A stretch of 64,000 nucleotides of DNA from Sipunculus nudus (taxonomy: Eukaryota > Annelida > Sipuncula > Golfingiida > Sipunculidae), in assembly GCA_026874595.1 (NCBI GenBank), contig JAPPUL010000073.1:1387973-1451972 (forward strand), written 5' to 3'. The position numbers were made by a program, and so were the translations under genes. Position 1 is the stretch's first letter. Each line of letters opens with the position of its first letter. Below are positions 41,358 to 50,544 of the stretch, in pieces. Under the pieces are notes generated by a model. That model was not told the origin of the DNA and ran no database searches. It saw only the letters and a list, made by a program, of their open reading frames with translations.

Positions 41358-41386
41358 AAAAAAGGGATAAAAAAAGCGAGGTAAAA

Positions 41387-42433
41387 ATGCATCCGGAGAT
41401 GTCATTAATAATGCTAACAGTGATGAGCGGGCTTGGACAAGGGATGATAATAGTACTTTTCGTACTAAAGTTCTTGTATGGGTATTTGTTGCCAGTATAT
41501 GTAACATTTTTAATATTGTTGATATCGCTTATACTGCAAACAGTAGGGACGATATCAAGCCTAAAACATCTAGGGCATCCACTAAGGGTATGGAAGGCAA
41601 TAAAGAAGGTAGGGCACTCATGGTTATCCCGAGAAGTGTTATCAGGCGGCATAGCGTTTGGGGGGACGGTGTTATATATGATAATATTGTTTGTCCCTGC
41701 TTTTAGGGGATATGAATTTGCGATAGCCTTATTTACGGTAATGGGGTCAGTATCATTTTTGATATCGTCGTCAATGCTTTATACAACGATAAAATATGTA
41801 AAGGAGTGGGCAAATTTATCAACCCCGATAATGTTTTTCTTAATGGGAGTAACAGGAGGGCTTGGAGTGGTCTATACAGTTTTATGGTATGTCTATCCGT
41901 TGTCAAACGAGTTATTATACCCTATGGGGCTGGTGTTGATATTTTTTGGGATAGTGCTGTCTTTGCTAAAATTGCTAACATATAGTATGCTAAACCGTTT
42001 ATACGAGCCAATAGATTTGAACAAAGCTCTTGGAGTAAAGGGAGGTATAGATATAAGGCAAACAGACATGGGCACACCGTATGAACATTTCAATACAAAA
42101 GAGTTTAGCTATCCGATGCCAGAGGAAGAAATAGATAATAATAAGGTGTTGATAGTAGTGTTTGGTTTTGTAGTACCTATGGTGCTATGGTTTATAATGC
42201 TCTTTTTATCGACGTACAAAGAGTCAACCTATACACTAGGCTTTGTACTAGGGCTAGTTGGAATTGCTATGATGTTATATGGTTATATAAATGACCGAAA
42301 ACTGTTTTTCATACAAGGCAATCATATACAAAGTTTATATTACAATAGATATAAATACGCAAGCAAGGGCACAAATCCGTTATTGGTGAAGGCGAAGGGA
42401 GACAGTCCATATTGGGGCAGAAAGAGGGGTTAG
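41387..42433 (+). CDS. DmsC/SoeC-like membrane anchor subunit
   Basis: This integral membrane protein (348 residues, about eight helices) anchors the molybdoenzyme and exchanges electrons with quinones. The start MHPEMSLIMLTVMSGLGQGM is typical of DmsC/SoeC, and SLKHLGHPLRVWKAIKKVGH followed by SWLSREVLSGG is the family signature after helix 3. The C-terminal RYKYASKGTNPLL is cytoplasmic. GCGAGG stands before the ATG, just after a 15-bp repeat array. The stop codon is inside a 23-bp duplication. Confidence 0.88.
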   Translation: MHPEMSLIMLTVMSGLGQGMIIVLFVLKFLYGYLLPVYVTFLILLISLILQTVGTISSLKHLGHPLRVWKAIKKVGHSWLSREVLSGGIAFGGTVLYMIILFVPAFRGYEFAIALFTVMGSVSFLISSSMLYTTIKYVKEWANLSTPIMFFLMGVTGGLGVVYTVLWYVYPLSNELLYPMGLVLIFFGIVLSLLKLLTYSMLNRLYEPIDLNKALGVKGGIDIRQTDMGTPYEHFNTKEFSYPMPEEEIDNNKVLIVVFGFVVPMVLWFIMLFLSTYKESTYTLGFVLGLVGIAMMLYGYINDRKLFFIQGNHIQSLYYNRYKYASKGTNPLLVKAKGDSPYWGRKRG

Positions 42434-42468
42434 AGAGGGGCAGAAAGAGGGGTTAGAGGAGGGTTAGA
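42414..42468 (+). repeat. 23-bp tandem duplication spanning the stop of the membrane anchor gene
   Basis: The segment 42414-42436, containing the last codons and TAG, is repeated almost exactly at 42437-42459, with a third partial copy after it. Confidence 0.9.
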
Positions 42469-42480
42469 GTAGGGGGGTGG

Positions 42481-42590
42481 AAATAGGAAGAAGAAATAGG
42501 AAGAAGAAATAGGAAGAAGAAATAGGAAGAAGAAATAGGAAGAAGAAATAGGAAGAAGAAATAGGAAGAAGAAATAGGAATGGGGTTTGT
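42481..42590 (+). repeat. 13-bp purine-rich tandem array, about 8.5 copies
   Basis: AAATAGGAAGAAG is repeated eight times exactly plus a nine-base partial copy. The array sits in the spacer between the anchor-subunit gene and the thiol-reductase gene, ending about 40 nt before the ATG at 42633. The unit is not a multiple of three, consistent with non-coding sequence. Confidence 0.95.
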
Positions 42591-42632
42591 AGGGGAAGAG
42601 ATATTAATAGTAAACTAGAGATAAGAGAAATT

Positions 42633-44948
42633 ATGCAAGTATTATATCGTACGATATGCTTTGTGCTACTTTTGATGTTGCTGGCAGGTAGGATGTATGG
42701 AGTAGTAGAGAAGCGTTATGTAGAAAGGGATTATATAAGTTTTAGGTTGGTGGAGGAGAAGAAGGAGATATCGGGGCAAGCAGGCACTCGCTTTAAGATA
42801 CTGTTAAAAGCGGTTTTAAAAGAGGGCTGGCATATCTACTGGCGTTATCCGGGGGATGGAGGGCTTGCAACAAAGATAAAAATCAAAACACCAAAAGAGA
42901 TAAAGGAAGAAAACTCAAGTTGGGAACGCCCGCATACATTTGACACAGTGGGCTTAATAACGTATGGGTATAGTAACAGTGCTTCATTCGTGTACGATTT
43001 TGTGGTTAAAGAAGCTATAAAGGAGGCTATAAGGTTAAAAGTGCAAGTAGAATATTTGTTATGCGAGAAAGTCTGCCTTGCCCCCCGAGTTGAAGAGCTT
43101 GATATGGAGCTTAAGGTAGGTCAAGAGCGTAAAAATGTTTTATGGGAAAGGGAGTATGGTAGTGTAAAGAATAAGTTACCGTTGAAGGTAGAGAGTGCTA
43201 ACTTACTAAGTTATGGCAAACTAAAGTTTATGGAAGGGAATGTTATAGGTGGGGATAAAGGGGATAAAGGGGATAAAGGGGATAAAGCTTTAGGCAAATC
43301 GAATGTTAAGAAGGGAAAAGGTAAGGGGAAGTGGATATATATAAAGTTCTCGAAGGAGTTAGGAGGGACTTTAAGTGAGCGTTTAGGAAAGAGGGGGGAG
43401 GGTGTATATTTTTTTGGAGAAAGTACTAAGATGAAAGCGAGTATGGGGCAGGAGTATTTTGAGTATGAGGGTAAAAGTTATCTAAAGGTGGGGGTATTGG
43501 ATTATCCGAAAGGGCTTGGTGGTGTGTTATCGGCAGAAGGTGGCATTGAGCTTTCTGAGAGGCTTTTGGGATTTTCGGGAGGGAAGTTTGAGTCTTATAG
43601 ATTCAAAGAGTTAGGAGAGGGGTCTGAACTTTTGTTAAGGGAGGTAAGGAATGGGCTTGGTTATGCATCTGTTGCAGAAGGGGGAGTAGAAGAGGGCGCA
43701 TCTGAAGATGCAGGAGCTATAGGGAGCACATCTTTGCTGGTGGTAATACTCTTTGGATTTATAGGGGGAATAATATTAAATTTGATGCCGTGCGTGCTAC
43801 CTGTGATGTCGCTAAAGATATTAAGTTTTGCGGAGCAAGGCGGGAAGAGCGGTAGGGGAATAAAGGTAAATGGGATATTATTCACGCTAGGCGTTTTGGT
43901 CTCACTTTGGATATTATCTGGCTTTTTAATATTGTTAAAACACGGAGGGGACATACGGGGCTGGGGTTATCAATTACAAGACTCATTATTTGTAATGCTC
44001 TTGGGGGTATTTTTTTTAGTATTTGCGCTTAATCTGTTTGGGGTATTCGAGATAGGAGTAAGTCTTAGCAAGTACGGTGGAGTAGGGAGCGAATATGGTA
44101 GTATGTTAAAATCGTTTATGATGGGGGTAATGATAACGATATCAGCAACTCCGTGTTCGGCACCATTTTTGGGGACAGCATTAGGCTTTGCGATAGCGCA
44201 AGATGATGTTATAATACTTTTAATATTCACATCGATAGGGCTTGGGATATCGTTTCCCTATTTGGTTATAGCGTTTAAACCGAAGCTTCTAAATTTCATA
44301 CCGAAGCCAGGGGCTTGGATGCTAGTGCTTAAGGAGGTGATGGGTTTTTTGTTATTGCTTACGACCCTATATTTCGTATGGATACTGGGCAAACAAAGTG
44401 ATATAGACAAAGCAGTGTATTACCTGGTGTCATTAATATTAATAAGCGTTGGGTTATGGGTATATGGGAAAACTAACGGAGTAGGTTCTAGAAGGGTTGG
44501 TATGGTTAAGGGTGTAGGGGTTTTGTTAAGTATATTCTTTGTAGGGCTTGGGTTTTATATAATAAGAGATAGCTATGCATCTGGGGATGTGTTGTCAAGT
44601 AAGGAAGAGGGGGGGCGAGTAGAATGGCTTTCTTACAATGCAGAAGAGGTAATTAGATACCGCAAATCGGGAGAGATAGTGTTTATAAACTTCACAGCGG
44701 CGTGGTGCATAACCTGCCAAACGAACAAACTAGCGTTAAAATCAGATAGAGTAGAGAAGCGTTTTATGGAGCTTAAGATAAAAGCGTTTGAGGCGGATTG
44801 GACAAGACCGAGTGATAAGATAGGGCAAGCGCTTCGCAAGTTAGGAAAGAACGCGGTGCCTGTGTATGCGCTTTATAAGCCTGGGGAGAGAGTAGTATTG
44901 TTGCCGGAGCTTTTAACGGAAGGAATAGTGCTTAAGTACTTAGAATGA
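42633..44948 (+). CDS. ScsB/DsbD-like transmembrane thiol:disulfide reductase
   Basis: DsbD-family proteins carry reducing power across the inner membrane to periplasmic thiol proteins. The 771-residue order is: signal segment (1-22), periplasmic ScsB/DsbD-like N-domain with LKEGWHIYWRYPGDGGL and a Cys pair (C144, C148), DsbD transmembrane domain from about 367 with the two redox cysteines in LMPCVLP (C387) and TPCSAPF (C508), and a C-terminal thioredoxin domain with WCITC (691-695) and a cis-proline in AVPVY. A GDK tripeptide repeat from 9-bp DNA units lies near 207-218. It follows the molybdoenzyme genes on the same strand, across a repeat-filled 200-nt spacer. Confidence 0.92.
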   Translation: MQVLYRTICFVLLLMLLAGRMYGVVEKRYVERDYISFRLVEEKKEISGQAGTRFKILLKAVLKEGWHIYWRYPGDGGLATKIKIKTPKEIKEENSSWERPHTFDTVGLITYGYSNSASFVYDFVVKEAIKEAIRLKVQVEYLLCEKVCLAPRVEELDMELKVGQERKNVLWEREYGSVKNKLPLKVESANLLSYGKLKFMEGNVIGGDKGDKGDKGDKALGKSNVKKGKGKGKWIYIKFSKELGGTLSERLGKRGEGVYFFGESTKMKASMGQEYFEYEGKSYLKVGVLDYPKGLGGVLSAEGGIELSERLLGFSGGKFESYRFKELGEGSELLLREVRNGLGYASVAEGGVEEGASEDAGAIGSTSLLVVILFGFIGGIILNLMPCVLPVMSLKILSFAEQGGKSGRGIKVNGILFTLGVLVSLWILSGFLILLKHGGDIRGWGYQLQDSLFVMLLGVFFLVFALNLFGVFEIGVSLSKYGGVGSEYGSMLKSFMMGVMITISATPCSAPFLGTALGFAIAQDDVIILLIFTSIGLGISFPYLVIAFKPKLLNFIPKPGAWMLVLKEVMGFLLLLTTLYFVWILGKQSDIDKAVYYLVSLILISVGLWVYGKTNGVGSRRVGMVKGVGVLLSIFFVGLGFYIIRDSYASGDVLSSKEEGGRVEWLSYNAEEVIRYRKSGEIVFINFTAAWCITCQTNKLALKSDRVEKRFMELKIKAFEADWTRPSDKIGQALRKLGKNAVPVYALYKPGERVVLLPELLTEGIVLKYLE
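43250..43287 (+). repeat. In-frame 9-bp repeat encoding GDK units
   Basis: GGGGATAAA occurs four times and lengthens a linker in the periplasmic part of the thiol-reductase protein. Confidence 0.85.
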
Positions 44949-45171
44949 GTATCTGATCGGATTAAAAAGGAAAGATAAAAAATAAAAATCCGTTAAAATA
45001 AAAAGCTGTTAAAAAGCCGTTAATATATGCTGGGGATGGGAGAAGAAACAATGTGATAGTACAGTGGATTGTAGGAAAGGGTTTGTGGATGGGAGAAGGA
45101 GAATTTGAAGTGCTAGAATATTATGTAAGAAGTGATAATTAATTATAAATAGAGGTTAGCCAAAACTAGAA

Positions 45172-46245
45172 TTGAGATTAAGCGTAATAAAGTATATGCT
45201 GGTGCTGCTAATGGTTTTGATGACAGTCAGATTATTATCTAGCAGGATATTAGTCAATTACGTAGAGGCGCGTGATTTTTGTATAAAGTACGGTTTTGTA
45301 ATGTATGTGGAATACGAGAAAGGTATTCTAACGATAGAGGGCAATGGAGGTAAGTATAAGTTTGCGGGAGACACGAAGATGGTACTTGTAGGGGAGGATG
45401 TATATCTATTGGAAGAAGAAGTAGTAAAGCGAGGGGGTAGATATTATCTGCCTTATGAGCTTGCGCAGTTGATATTAAGAGGAGGAGAGGGATTAAAAGG
45501 AGAAGTTAAAAGTGGTAAAAATCTTAAAAGCAAAAAAAACAGGCAAGTAAATTACATAATACTTGATCCTGGACATGGAGGGCGGGATCCTGGCAATGTA
45601 AATAACGGGATAGAGGAGAAGGATTTAAATCTTTTAATTAGTAAGGCTTTATATGTTAGATTAAAAGAGGAGTTAAAAGGTATAAAAATATACTTAACGC
45701 GTAAAGAGGATAAAGAACTGACATTAGAGGATAGAACAAAGCTAGTGAATGGTTATATAAGTCGACATGGAGGGGGAGGGATATTTATAAGTATCCATGC
45801 AAATGCGTCGTTAAGTAAGGAAACACAAGGAATAGAGACATTTTTCTATTCAGCCTATAAAACGGAAGGAACAAGTAGTAAACGAGAGGGAGAATTTGTA
45901 AAACTAACAAACGTACTAACAAAAGATAAAGAAACAAATAAGGCATTATCGATATTATATGATTTAAATATAAGCAGGCGTTCAAACGAGCTTGCGTTAT
46001 ATGTACACGAATCATTATATGAGGCAGTATGGCGAGATACGAGTAATCGCGGGATAAAAAGTAACAAAGCGTATTTTGTGGTAACAAACAACACGATGCC
46101 TTCGATTTTGGTAGAGTTAGGCTTTTTGACGAACGAGCGGGAGGCGAATAAGTTATTAAATAAAGATTATCAATCAAAGATAGTAAATGGATTGGTGAGA
46201 GGAATAGTAAAATATGTAAATGATAGTAATGTGAAAGATAAATAG
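45172..46245 (+). CDS. N-acetylmuramoyl-L-alanine amidase (Amidase_3)
   Basis: It cleaves the amide bond between glycan and stem peptide in peptidoglycan. An N-terminal hydrophobic segment is followed by a region resembling a copper-amine-oxidase-N-like stalk domain (about 30-100), then the zinc amidase domain from about 126: LDPGHGGRDPG (H135), EEKDLNL (E149), SIHANAS (H209) and the catalytic-glutamate motif ILVELGFLTN near 312-321. The likely start is TTG at 45172; ATG at 45196 is the alternative but lacks a ribosome-binding site. It probably acts in cell division or sporulation-like wall remodelling, as AmiC-type enzymes do. Confidence 0.9.
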   Translation: MRLSVIKYMLVLLMVLMTVRLLSSRILVNYVEARDFCIKYGFVMYVEYEKGILTIEGNGGKYKFAGDTKMVLVGEDVYLLEEEVVKRGGRYYLPYELAQLILRGGEGLKGEVKSGKNLKSKKNRQVNYIILDPGHGGRDPGNVNNGIEEKDLNLLISKALYVRLKEELKGIKIYLTRKEDKELTLEDRTKLVNGYISRHGGGGIFISIHANASLSKETQGIETFFYSAYKTEGTSSKREGEFVKLTNVLTKDKETNKALSILYDLNISRRSNELALYVHESLYEAVWRDTSNRGIKSNKAYFVVTNNTMPSILVELGFLTNEREANKLLNKDYQSKIVNGLVRGIVKYVNDSNVKDK

Positions 46246-46258
46246 TTGAAGATAAATA
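46231..46258 (+). repeat. 14-bp tandem duplication spanning the amidase stop codon
   Basis: GTGAAAGATAAATA and GTTGAAGATAAATA lie head to tail (12 of 14 positions equal). The TAG stop is formed across the junction at 46243-46245. Confidence 0.8.
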
Positions 46259-46327
46259 ATGGCAGTAAAGACTTAAGGTGTTAGAAAATATAGATTTACA
46301 AATGTGTTAAACCTGGGGTACAAGTAA

Positions 46328-48742
46328 TTGATATCAGTAAGACGAAGCGTTCCGATCTTTTTTGTATTATTAGTGATAATAAGCTCAAGTGTAATAATAG
46401 TAACCTATTATATATCGAGCAGGAATTCAGTAAACAGTTTATTAGACGAGGTAGTAGAGGTGGTAAAGGAGTCGGTGGTAAAGGAGACGGTAAGTTTTCT
46501 TGATCCAGCCCGTGAGGTAGGGGAGATAACGCGACAGATGTCAGCTAATTTTTTGTTAGGGGAGTTGCATGGTAAATATTATGCAAATGAGAGTAAAGAG
46601 TACAAAGAGAACGCAAGGCGAGTTGATGCGATGCTTGAGTATTTTGATAAGACTGAGCTTAGAAAGAATAGGATAAGCGAAAAAGAGCTTAAAACATTTT
46701 TGTTAGATAAGACATCAAAGAGTATAGGCATCTTGAAGTTGTTTGAAGGATATCTAAAGACTTATGAGCAAATCAATCTAATAAATTATGGAAATTATGC
46801 AAAAGACAAAGTGATGTTAAAGCGGATGCCGGATGGAAGTTTTTCAATGAAGTACGTGTATCATTATAAAGAGAAAGGACTTGGGATAACGTGTTGGTAT
46901 CATAGCAATCCGGAATATTATTTATATGGGAAAGCGGACGATAGATATGATTTTGGTAATGAGTTAAGTGCCTCAAGCAAGACTTATAATGTATTGCTTA
47001 GGCCTTGGTTTGTTGGGGCTGAGCAGGAGTATAAGTCTTGGAAAGAAAGCCGTGAAAAGATAAAATCATTTTGGACTAAGCCGTATGTATTTTACTCAGA
47101 TCAGGTGCCTGGGATATCGTGTTCAAATCCGTTATTGGGGGCTAAAGGGCAAATAGTTGGAGCGATAAGTGTAAGCCTTACAATATATAACATATCAGCT
47201 AAATACCTAGCGAATTTGGATGTAGGCAAATCAGGGAAGGTATTTATAATGACGGAGGAAGGCAATATTCTGGCCTACAGTCCAAGCGCTACTAAGGGAG
47301 GATATAAGTTTAATAAAGAGGAGTTAATAAAGCGAGAGCTTAGGAATTTAATAACCCAGACACCAAGATACAGTAAAACAGATGCAACAAATATAATAGG
47401 CTATGATTTTACGTTAACAGGGGTAGACAAGCTAAAAGACAAGATATATAATAGGCTGGTTGAGGAGGGGAAGGCACAAGGGATACTAGTATCAGATGTT
47501 AATGGCTATAGGCTTACGCGAGAGGATGCGTATAAATATGATTATGCGGGGATTGCAAGGATAGGAGTATTATTTCCCTTTCCGGCTGAGACAGGACTTA
47601 ACTGGATAGTGGGGATAATAATTCCAGAGGAAGATTTTCTAGGAGAGATAAATAGCAATACGTATATCGTTATTGGGATCTCAGTATTCACGACAATATT
47701 TTTGTTTTTGTTTAGTATATACATTTTTTCGAAGATATCAACTCCACTCTACCGTTTATCAGATACAACAAGACGTGTAGCAGAATTTGATTTAACAGCG
47801 CTAATAAATATAAAGTCGCCATTGGTAGAGATAAACCAGATGGTTAATGCAGTAGACAACATGGTAAAGGGGCTTAGATCGTTTGAAAAGTATGTTCCAT
47901 CAAAGCTCGTAAAGCAACTAATAAGGTCTGGTGAGGAGGCAAAGCTTGGAGCAACGAGTAAGAAGATATCGATTTTTTTCTCAGATATAGTAGAATTTAC
48001 AAACATCTCAGAAGCCTTAAATCCTAAGGAATTAGTAATGTATTTGGGAGAGTATTTAGAGGAGATGAGTGAGATAATCCATACAAACAAAGGGACACTA
48101 GATAAATATATAGGAGATGCAATAATGTCCTTTTGGGGAGCGCCAGAGCCGTGTGAAGATGGAGCATATTTGGCTTGCAAAGTAAGTATAGAAAGTCAAA
48201 AGCGTCTTTCTATGCTTAGATATGCGAAATGGAAACCGGAGAGCAAACCGCTTTTTGCATCTAGGATAGGGATACATACGGGAGAGGCAATAGTAGGGAA
48301 CATGGGTTCAGAGAGCAGAATGAATTATACAATCTTGGGTGATGCGGTAAACTTATGTAGTCGACTTGAGAGTTTAAATAGTTATTATGGAACAAATATA
48401 ATCTGTAGTGATACGACACAAAAACTTATAAGCGACAGGATATTTACGAGGAGGCTTGATGTAGTTGCTGTTAAGGGAAAGAGCGAGCCATTGGGGATAT
48501 ATGAGGTAATAGACTTTCATGAGAATATGACAAAACATGAGATAGAGTTTGTAGGGCTTTATGAATCTGGTTTAAAGGAATACACAGCGGGGAACCTAAA
48601 GGAAGCATTAAAAGTATTTAAAGAAGTAAATATGTTAAAGATAGATACCGCAGCACGTGTTTTTATAGAACGTTGTGAAAAATACTTAGAAGAAGGCTTA
48701 CCAAGTGTTTGGAGGGGAGTGGAAATATTCACAAGAAAGTAG
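46328..48742 (+). CDS. Membrane-bound class III adenylate/guanylate cyclase with extracellular sensor
   Basis: This receptor-type enzyme makes a cyclic nucleotide from ATP or GTP. Transmembrane helix 1 (about 7-29) and helix 2 (446-468) enclose a 415-residue extracytoplasmic region that looks like a double-Cache sensor (PWFVGAEQEYKSW; KSGKVFIMTEEGNILAYSP). A HAMP region (469-520) precedes the cyclase domain (543-730). Both metal-binding Asp residues (FFSDIVEFT D553, YIGDAIMS D597) and GDAVNLCSRLES (D672, N675, R679) are present. K593 with D672 fits the adenylate type. A short helical tail follows. It starts with TTG, no ATG being close. A second, degenerate cyclase-like gene lies 9 kb upstream. 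Confidence 0.92.
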   Translation: MISVRRSVPIFFVLLVIISSSVIIVTYYISSRNSVNSLLDEVVEVVKESVVKETVSFLDPAREVGEITRQMSANFLLGELHGKYYANESKEYKENARRVDAMLEYFDKTELRKNRISEKELKTFLLDKTSKSIGILKLFEGYLKTYEQINLINYGNYAKDKVMLKRMPDGSFSMKYVYHYKEKGLGITCWYHSNPEYYLYGKADDRYDFGNELSASSKTYNVLLRPWFVGAEQEYKSWKESREKIKSFWTKPYVFYSDQVPGISCSNPLLGAKGQIVGAISVSLTIYNISAKYLANLDVGKSGKVFIMTEEGNILAYSPSATKGGYKFNKEELIKRELRNLITQTPRYSKTDATNIIGYDFTLTGVDKLKDKIYNRLVEEGKAQGILVSDVNGYRLTREDAYKYDYAGIARIGVLFPFPAETGLNWIVGIIIPEEDFLGEINSNTYIVIGISVFTTIFLFLFSIYIFSKISTPLYRLSDTTRRVAEFDLTALINIKSPLVEINQMVNAVDNMVKGLRSFEKYVPSKLVKQLIRSGEEAKLGATSKKISIFFSDIVEFTNISEALNPKELVMYLGEYLEEMSEIIHTNKGTLDKYIGDAIMSFWGAPEPCEDGAYLACKVSIESQKRLSMLRYAKWKPESKPLFASRIGIHTGEAIVGNMGSESRMNYTILGDAVNLCSRLESLNSYYGTNIICSDTTQKLISDRIFTRRLDVVAVKGKSEPLGIYEVIDFHENMTKHEIEFVGLYESGLKEYTAGNLKEALKVFKEVNMLKIDTAARVFIERCEKYLEEGLPSVWRGVEIFTRK

Positions 48743-48796
48743 CTGATGCGTTTAAGTTAATTTATAAGTTGTTTTTTAAGTATAGTTTAAATTGCT

Positions 48797-49219
48797 TTAA
48801 TATTTGCCGAGTTTAACGTTTTCAAGTATTGTTTGGAATATAGAAGACTCCTGTTTTAGAAAGTAAAGAGAAGGGATAATAATCTTATGCGAAATAAATT
48901 GCTTTATGGACTTAAAGTATGCGAAATATTTTTTTTTATGTTTATGTTTTGCAAGAGAATTTAGATATAATGCCATGTGTGAATTTAAAGAGGATAGTAG
49001 GGAATTTACTTTAGAGTAGATAAAAGAGCCTAGCTTAGAATTCCAAAACCAAGCATCAAAAACGCGTTTAATTTTGAAATCAAATAGCAAGATAGAAGGC
49101 AAGACAAAGAGGACAAGGCCCGGGAGAGGAGTTGGCCAAAGGATAAGGCCTATAATAAAAAACCTTAAGACATATCTGTTGTGAGAAGACAAAGCAATCT
49201 TTTTATTAAAAAAAATCAT
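48797..49219 (-). CDS. Small membrane protein with a Pro/Gly turn
   Basis: I do not recognise this 140-residue protein with confidence. It has a hydrophobic hairpin (FIIGLILWPTPLPGLVLFVL) with a P-L-P-G turn like that in PGPGW-type small membrane proteins, then a basic, lysine- and histidine-rich helical tail. It is convergent with the cyclase gene (54 nt apart) and divergent from the sucrose cluster. No clear ribosome-binding site was seen. Confidence 0.55.
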   Translation of the reverse strand: MIFFNKKIALSSHNRYVLRFFIIGLILWPTPLPGLVLFVLPSILLFDFKIKRVFDAWFWNSKLGSFIYSKVNSLLSSLNSHMALYLNSLAKHKHKKKYFAYFKSIKQFISHKIIIPSLYFLKQESSIFQTILENVKLGKY

Positions 49220-49302
49220 AATTAAAGTATAAAGCTCTTATTAGTATTATAAAGCAAGATAAATAGTAAACATATGTAAAAAAGCCGTTATGCACTTTGC
49301 AA

Positions 49303-49327
49303 GTGATCAATTGATTAAATATATCAC
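49303..49327. promoter_or_regulatory. Palindromic element upstream of the fructokinase gene
   Basis: ATCAATTGAT (49306-49315) is a perfect 10-bp palindrome inside a wider GTGAT...ATCAC pair (49303-49307 and 49323-49327). It lies 118 nt before the sucrose cluster and could be a regulator site. The spacing is not that of a CRP box. Confidence 0.3.
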
Positions 49328-49444
49328 ATAGTCGGCATATATATATATTGCAAATGCATAATCAAGATGAGTGGTTTAAAAAGAATAAAATGTTTAGAGA
49401 AGCGAAAGCCTTATGTAGAATTTGCCTGAGGATGTTTTAGAGTC

Positions 49445-50392
49445 ATGAAAAAGAAGAAACGGCCTTTGATAATAGGCGAAGTATTATATGATAAATTTGC
49501 AGGAGAGGAGGAAAAACATTTAGGAGGGGCTCCATTTAACGTAGCGTGGACACTTAGGGGTTTTGGGTATGATCCTTTATTTGTGAGTCGAATAGGTAAA
49601 GATGCAGAGGGGGAGGGTGTGTTGCTGGCTATGGAGGGCTGGGGAATGGACATAGGGGGGATACAAATAGACACTAAACGCAGGACAGGAGTTGTTGAGG
49701 TAATAAAAGAAGGGGAAGAGAATAGGTATAATATATTGGAAGACATGGCATATGATCATATAGAAGGTGTGGAAGTACTAGATATAATTAAGGGAGAGGA
49801 TATTGGGTTAATCTATCATGGTAGTTTACTTAGTCGAGGAGAGGAATCCTGGAGGACGTTATTAGAAGTTAAGGAGGCGAGCAATCTTGGAGTATTTGTA
49901 GATTTAAATTTACGCAAACCTTATTATGATGCTTTAGTTTTAGAGGGGGTGGTATTGGGTGCACGCTGGCTAAAATTGAATATAGAAGAGCTTAGAGAAT
50001 TGCTTAGTGTATGCGGGGAAGTTTTGGAATATGGTATAGGTATGGAAGATAATGTTCTAACGAAGGTAAAAGAAGGAATAATAAAACTTGAGTCAAGATA
50101 TAAAGGGCTTTCAGCTGTAGGAGTAACACTTGGTGGGCGTGGGGCGGTATTATCAAATAGAGAGATTATAGGGCATAAGGCACCTCACAAGGTATCAGTG
50201 GTAGATACGGTAGGGGCAGGAGATGGTTTTTCATCGATGATGCTAATTGGTCTAATGGAGGGTATATCGTGTAGTTTAACGCTTGATATGGCGGTTGAGT
50301 TTTCGTCTAATGTATGTGGAATAAAAGGGGCAACGATAAACGCAGAGAATTTTTATAAAGATTTCGCTTTAAAGTGGGGGATGAAAATGTAG
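49445..50392 (+). CDS. Fructokinase-like PfkB-family sugar kinase
   Basis: It phosphorylates a sugar, most likely fructose to fructose 6-phosphate, given its neighbours. The PfkB signatures are GGAPFNVAWTLRGFG at about 27-41 (sugar binding) and DTVGAGDGFSSMM at about 256-268, with the catalytic Asp in GAGD. IGEVLYDKF at the N-terminus is typical of fructokinases. Length 315 is normal. It is the first gene of the sucrose cluster; sucrose synthase releases fructose and sucrose-phosphate synthase uses fructose 6-phosphate, so this kinase links the two. The stop codon starts an 11-bp repeat array. Confidence 0.88.
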   Translation: MKKKKRPLIIGEVLYDKFAGEEEKHLGGAPFNVAWTLRGFGYDPLFVSRIGKDAEGEGVLLAMEGWGMDIGGIQIDTKRRTGVVEVIKEGEENRYNILEDMAYDHIEGVEVLDIIKGEDIGLIYHGSLLSRGEESWRTLLEVKEASNLGVFVDLNLRKPYYDALVLEGVVLGARWLKLNIEELRELLSVCGEVLEYGIGMEDNVLTKVKEGIIKLESRYKGLSAVGVTLGGRGAVLSNREIIGHKAPHKVSVVDTVGAGDGFSSMMLIGLMEGISCSLTLDMAVEFSSNVCGIKGATINAENFYKDFALKWGMKM

Positions 50393-50471
50393 GGAGAAGA
50401 TAGGGAGAATGTAGGGAGAATGTAGGGAGAATGTAGGGAAAATGTGGGGAAAATGTGGGGAGAATGTAGGG
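50383..50471 (+). repeat. 11-bp tandem array starting over the fructokinase stop codon
   Basis: About eight copies of AGAATGTAGGG (with AAAATGTGGGG and AGAAGATAGGG variants) run from the last codons of the kinase, whose own ATG-TAG ends the first unit, into the spacer before the sucrose-phosphate synthase gene. Confidence 0.9.
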
Positions 50472-50544
50472 AGAAGGAAATTGGAATGACTTTTGTTATT
50501 TAAAAATGTTAAGATAGTATAAAGTTTTGGAATTAGGGGAGAAA

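Noticed and set aside
41051-41507. Minus-strand hydrophobic frames over the 15-bp repeat
   Set aside because: The 15-bp array keeps frames open by its period; they overlap two well-supported plus-strand genes.
49290-49335. CRP/cAMP box before fructokinase
   Set aside because: The GTGAT and ATCAC arms are separated by 15 bases rather than six.
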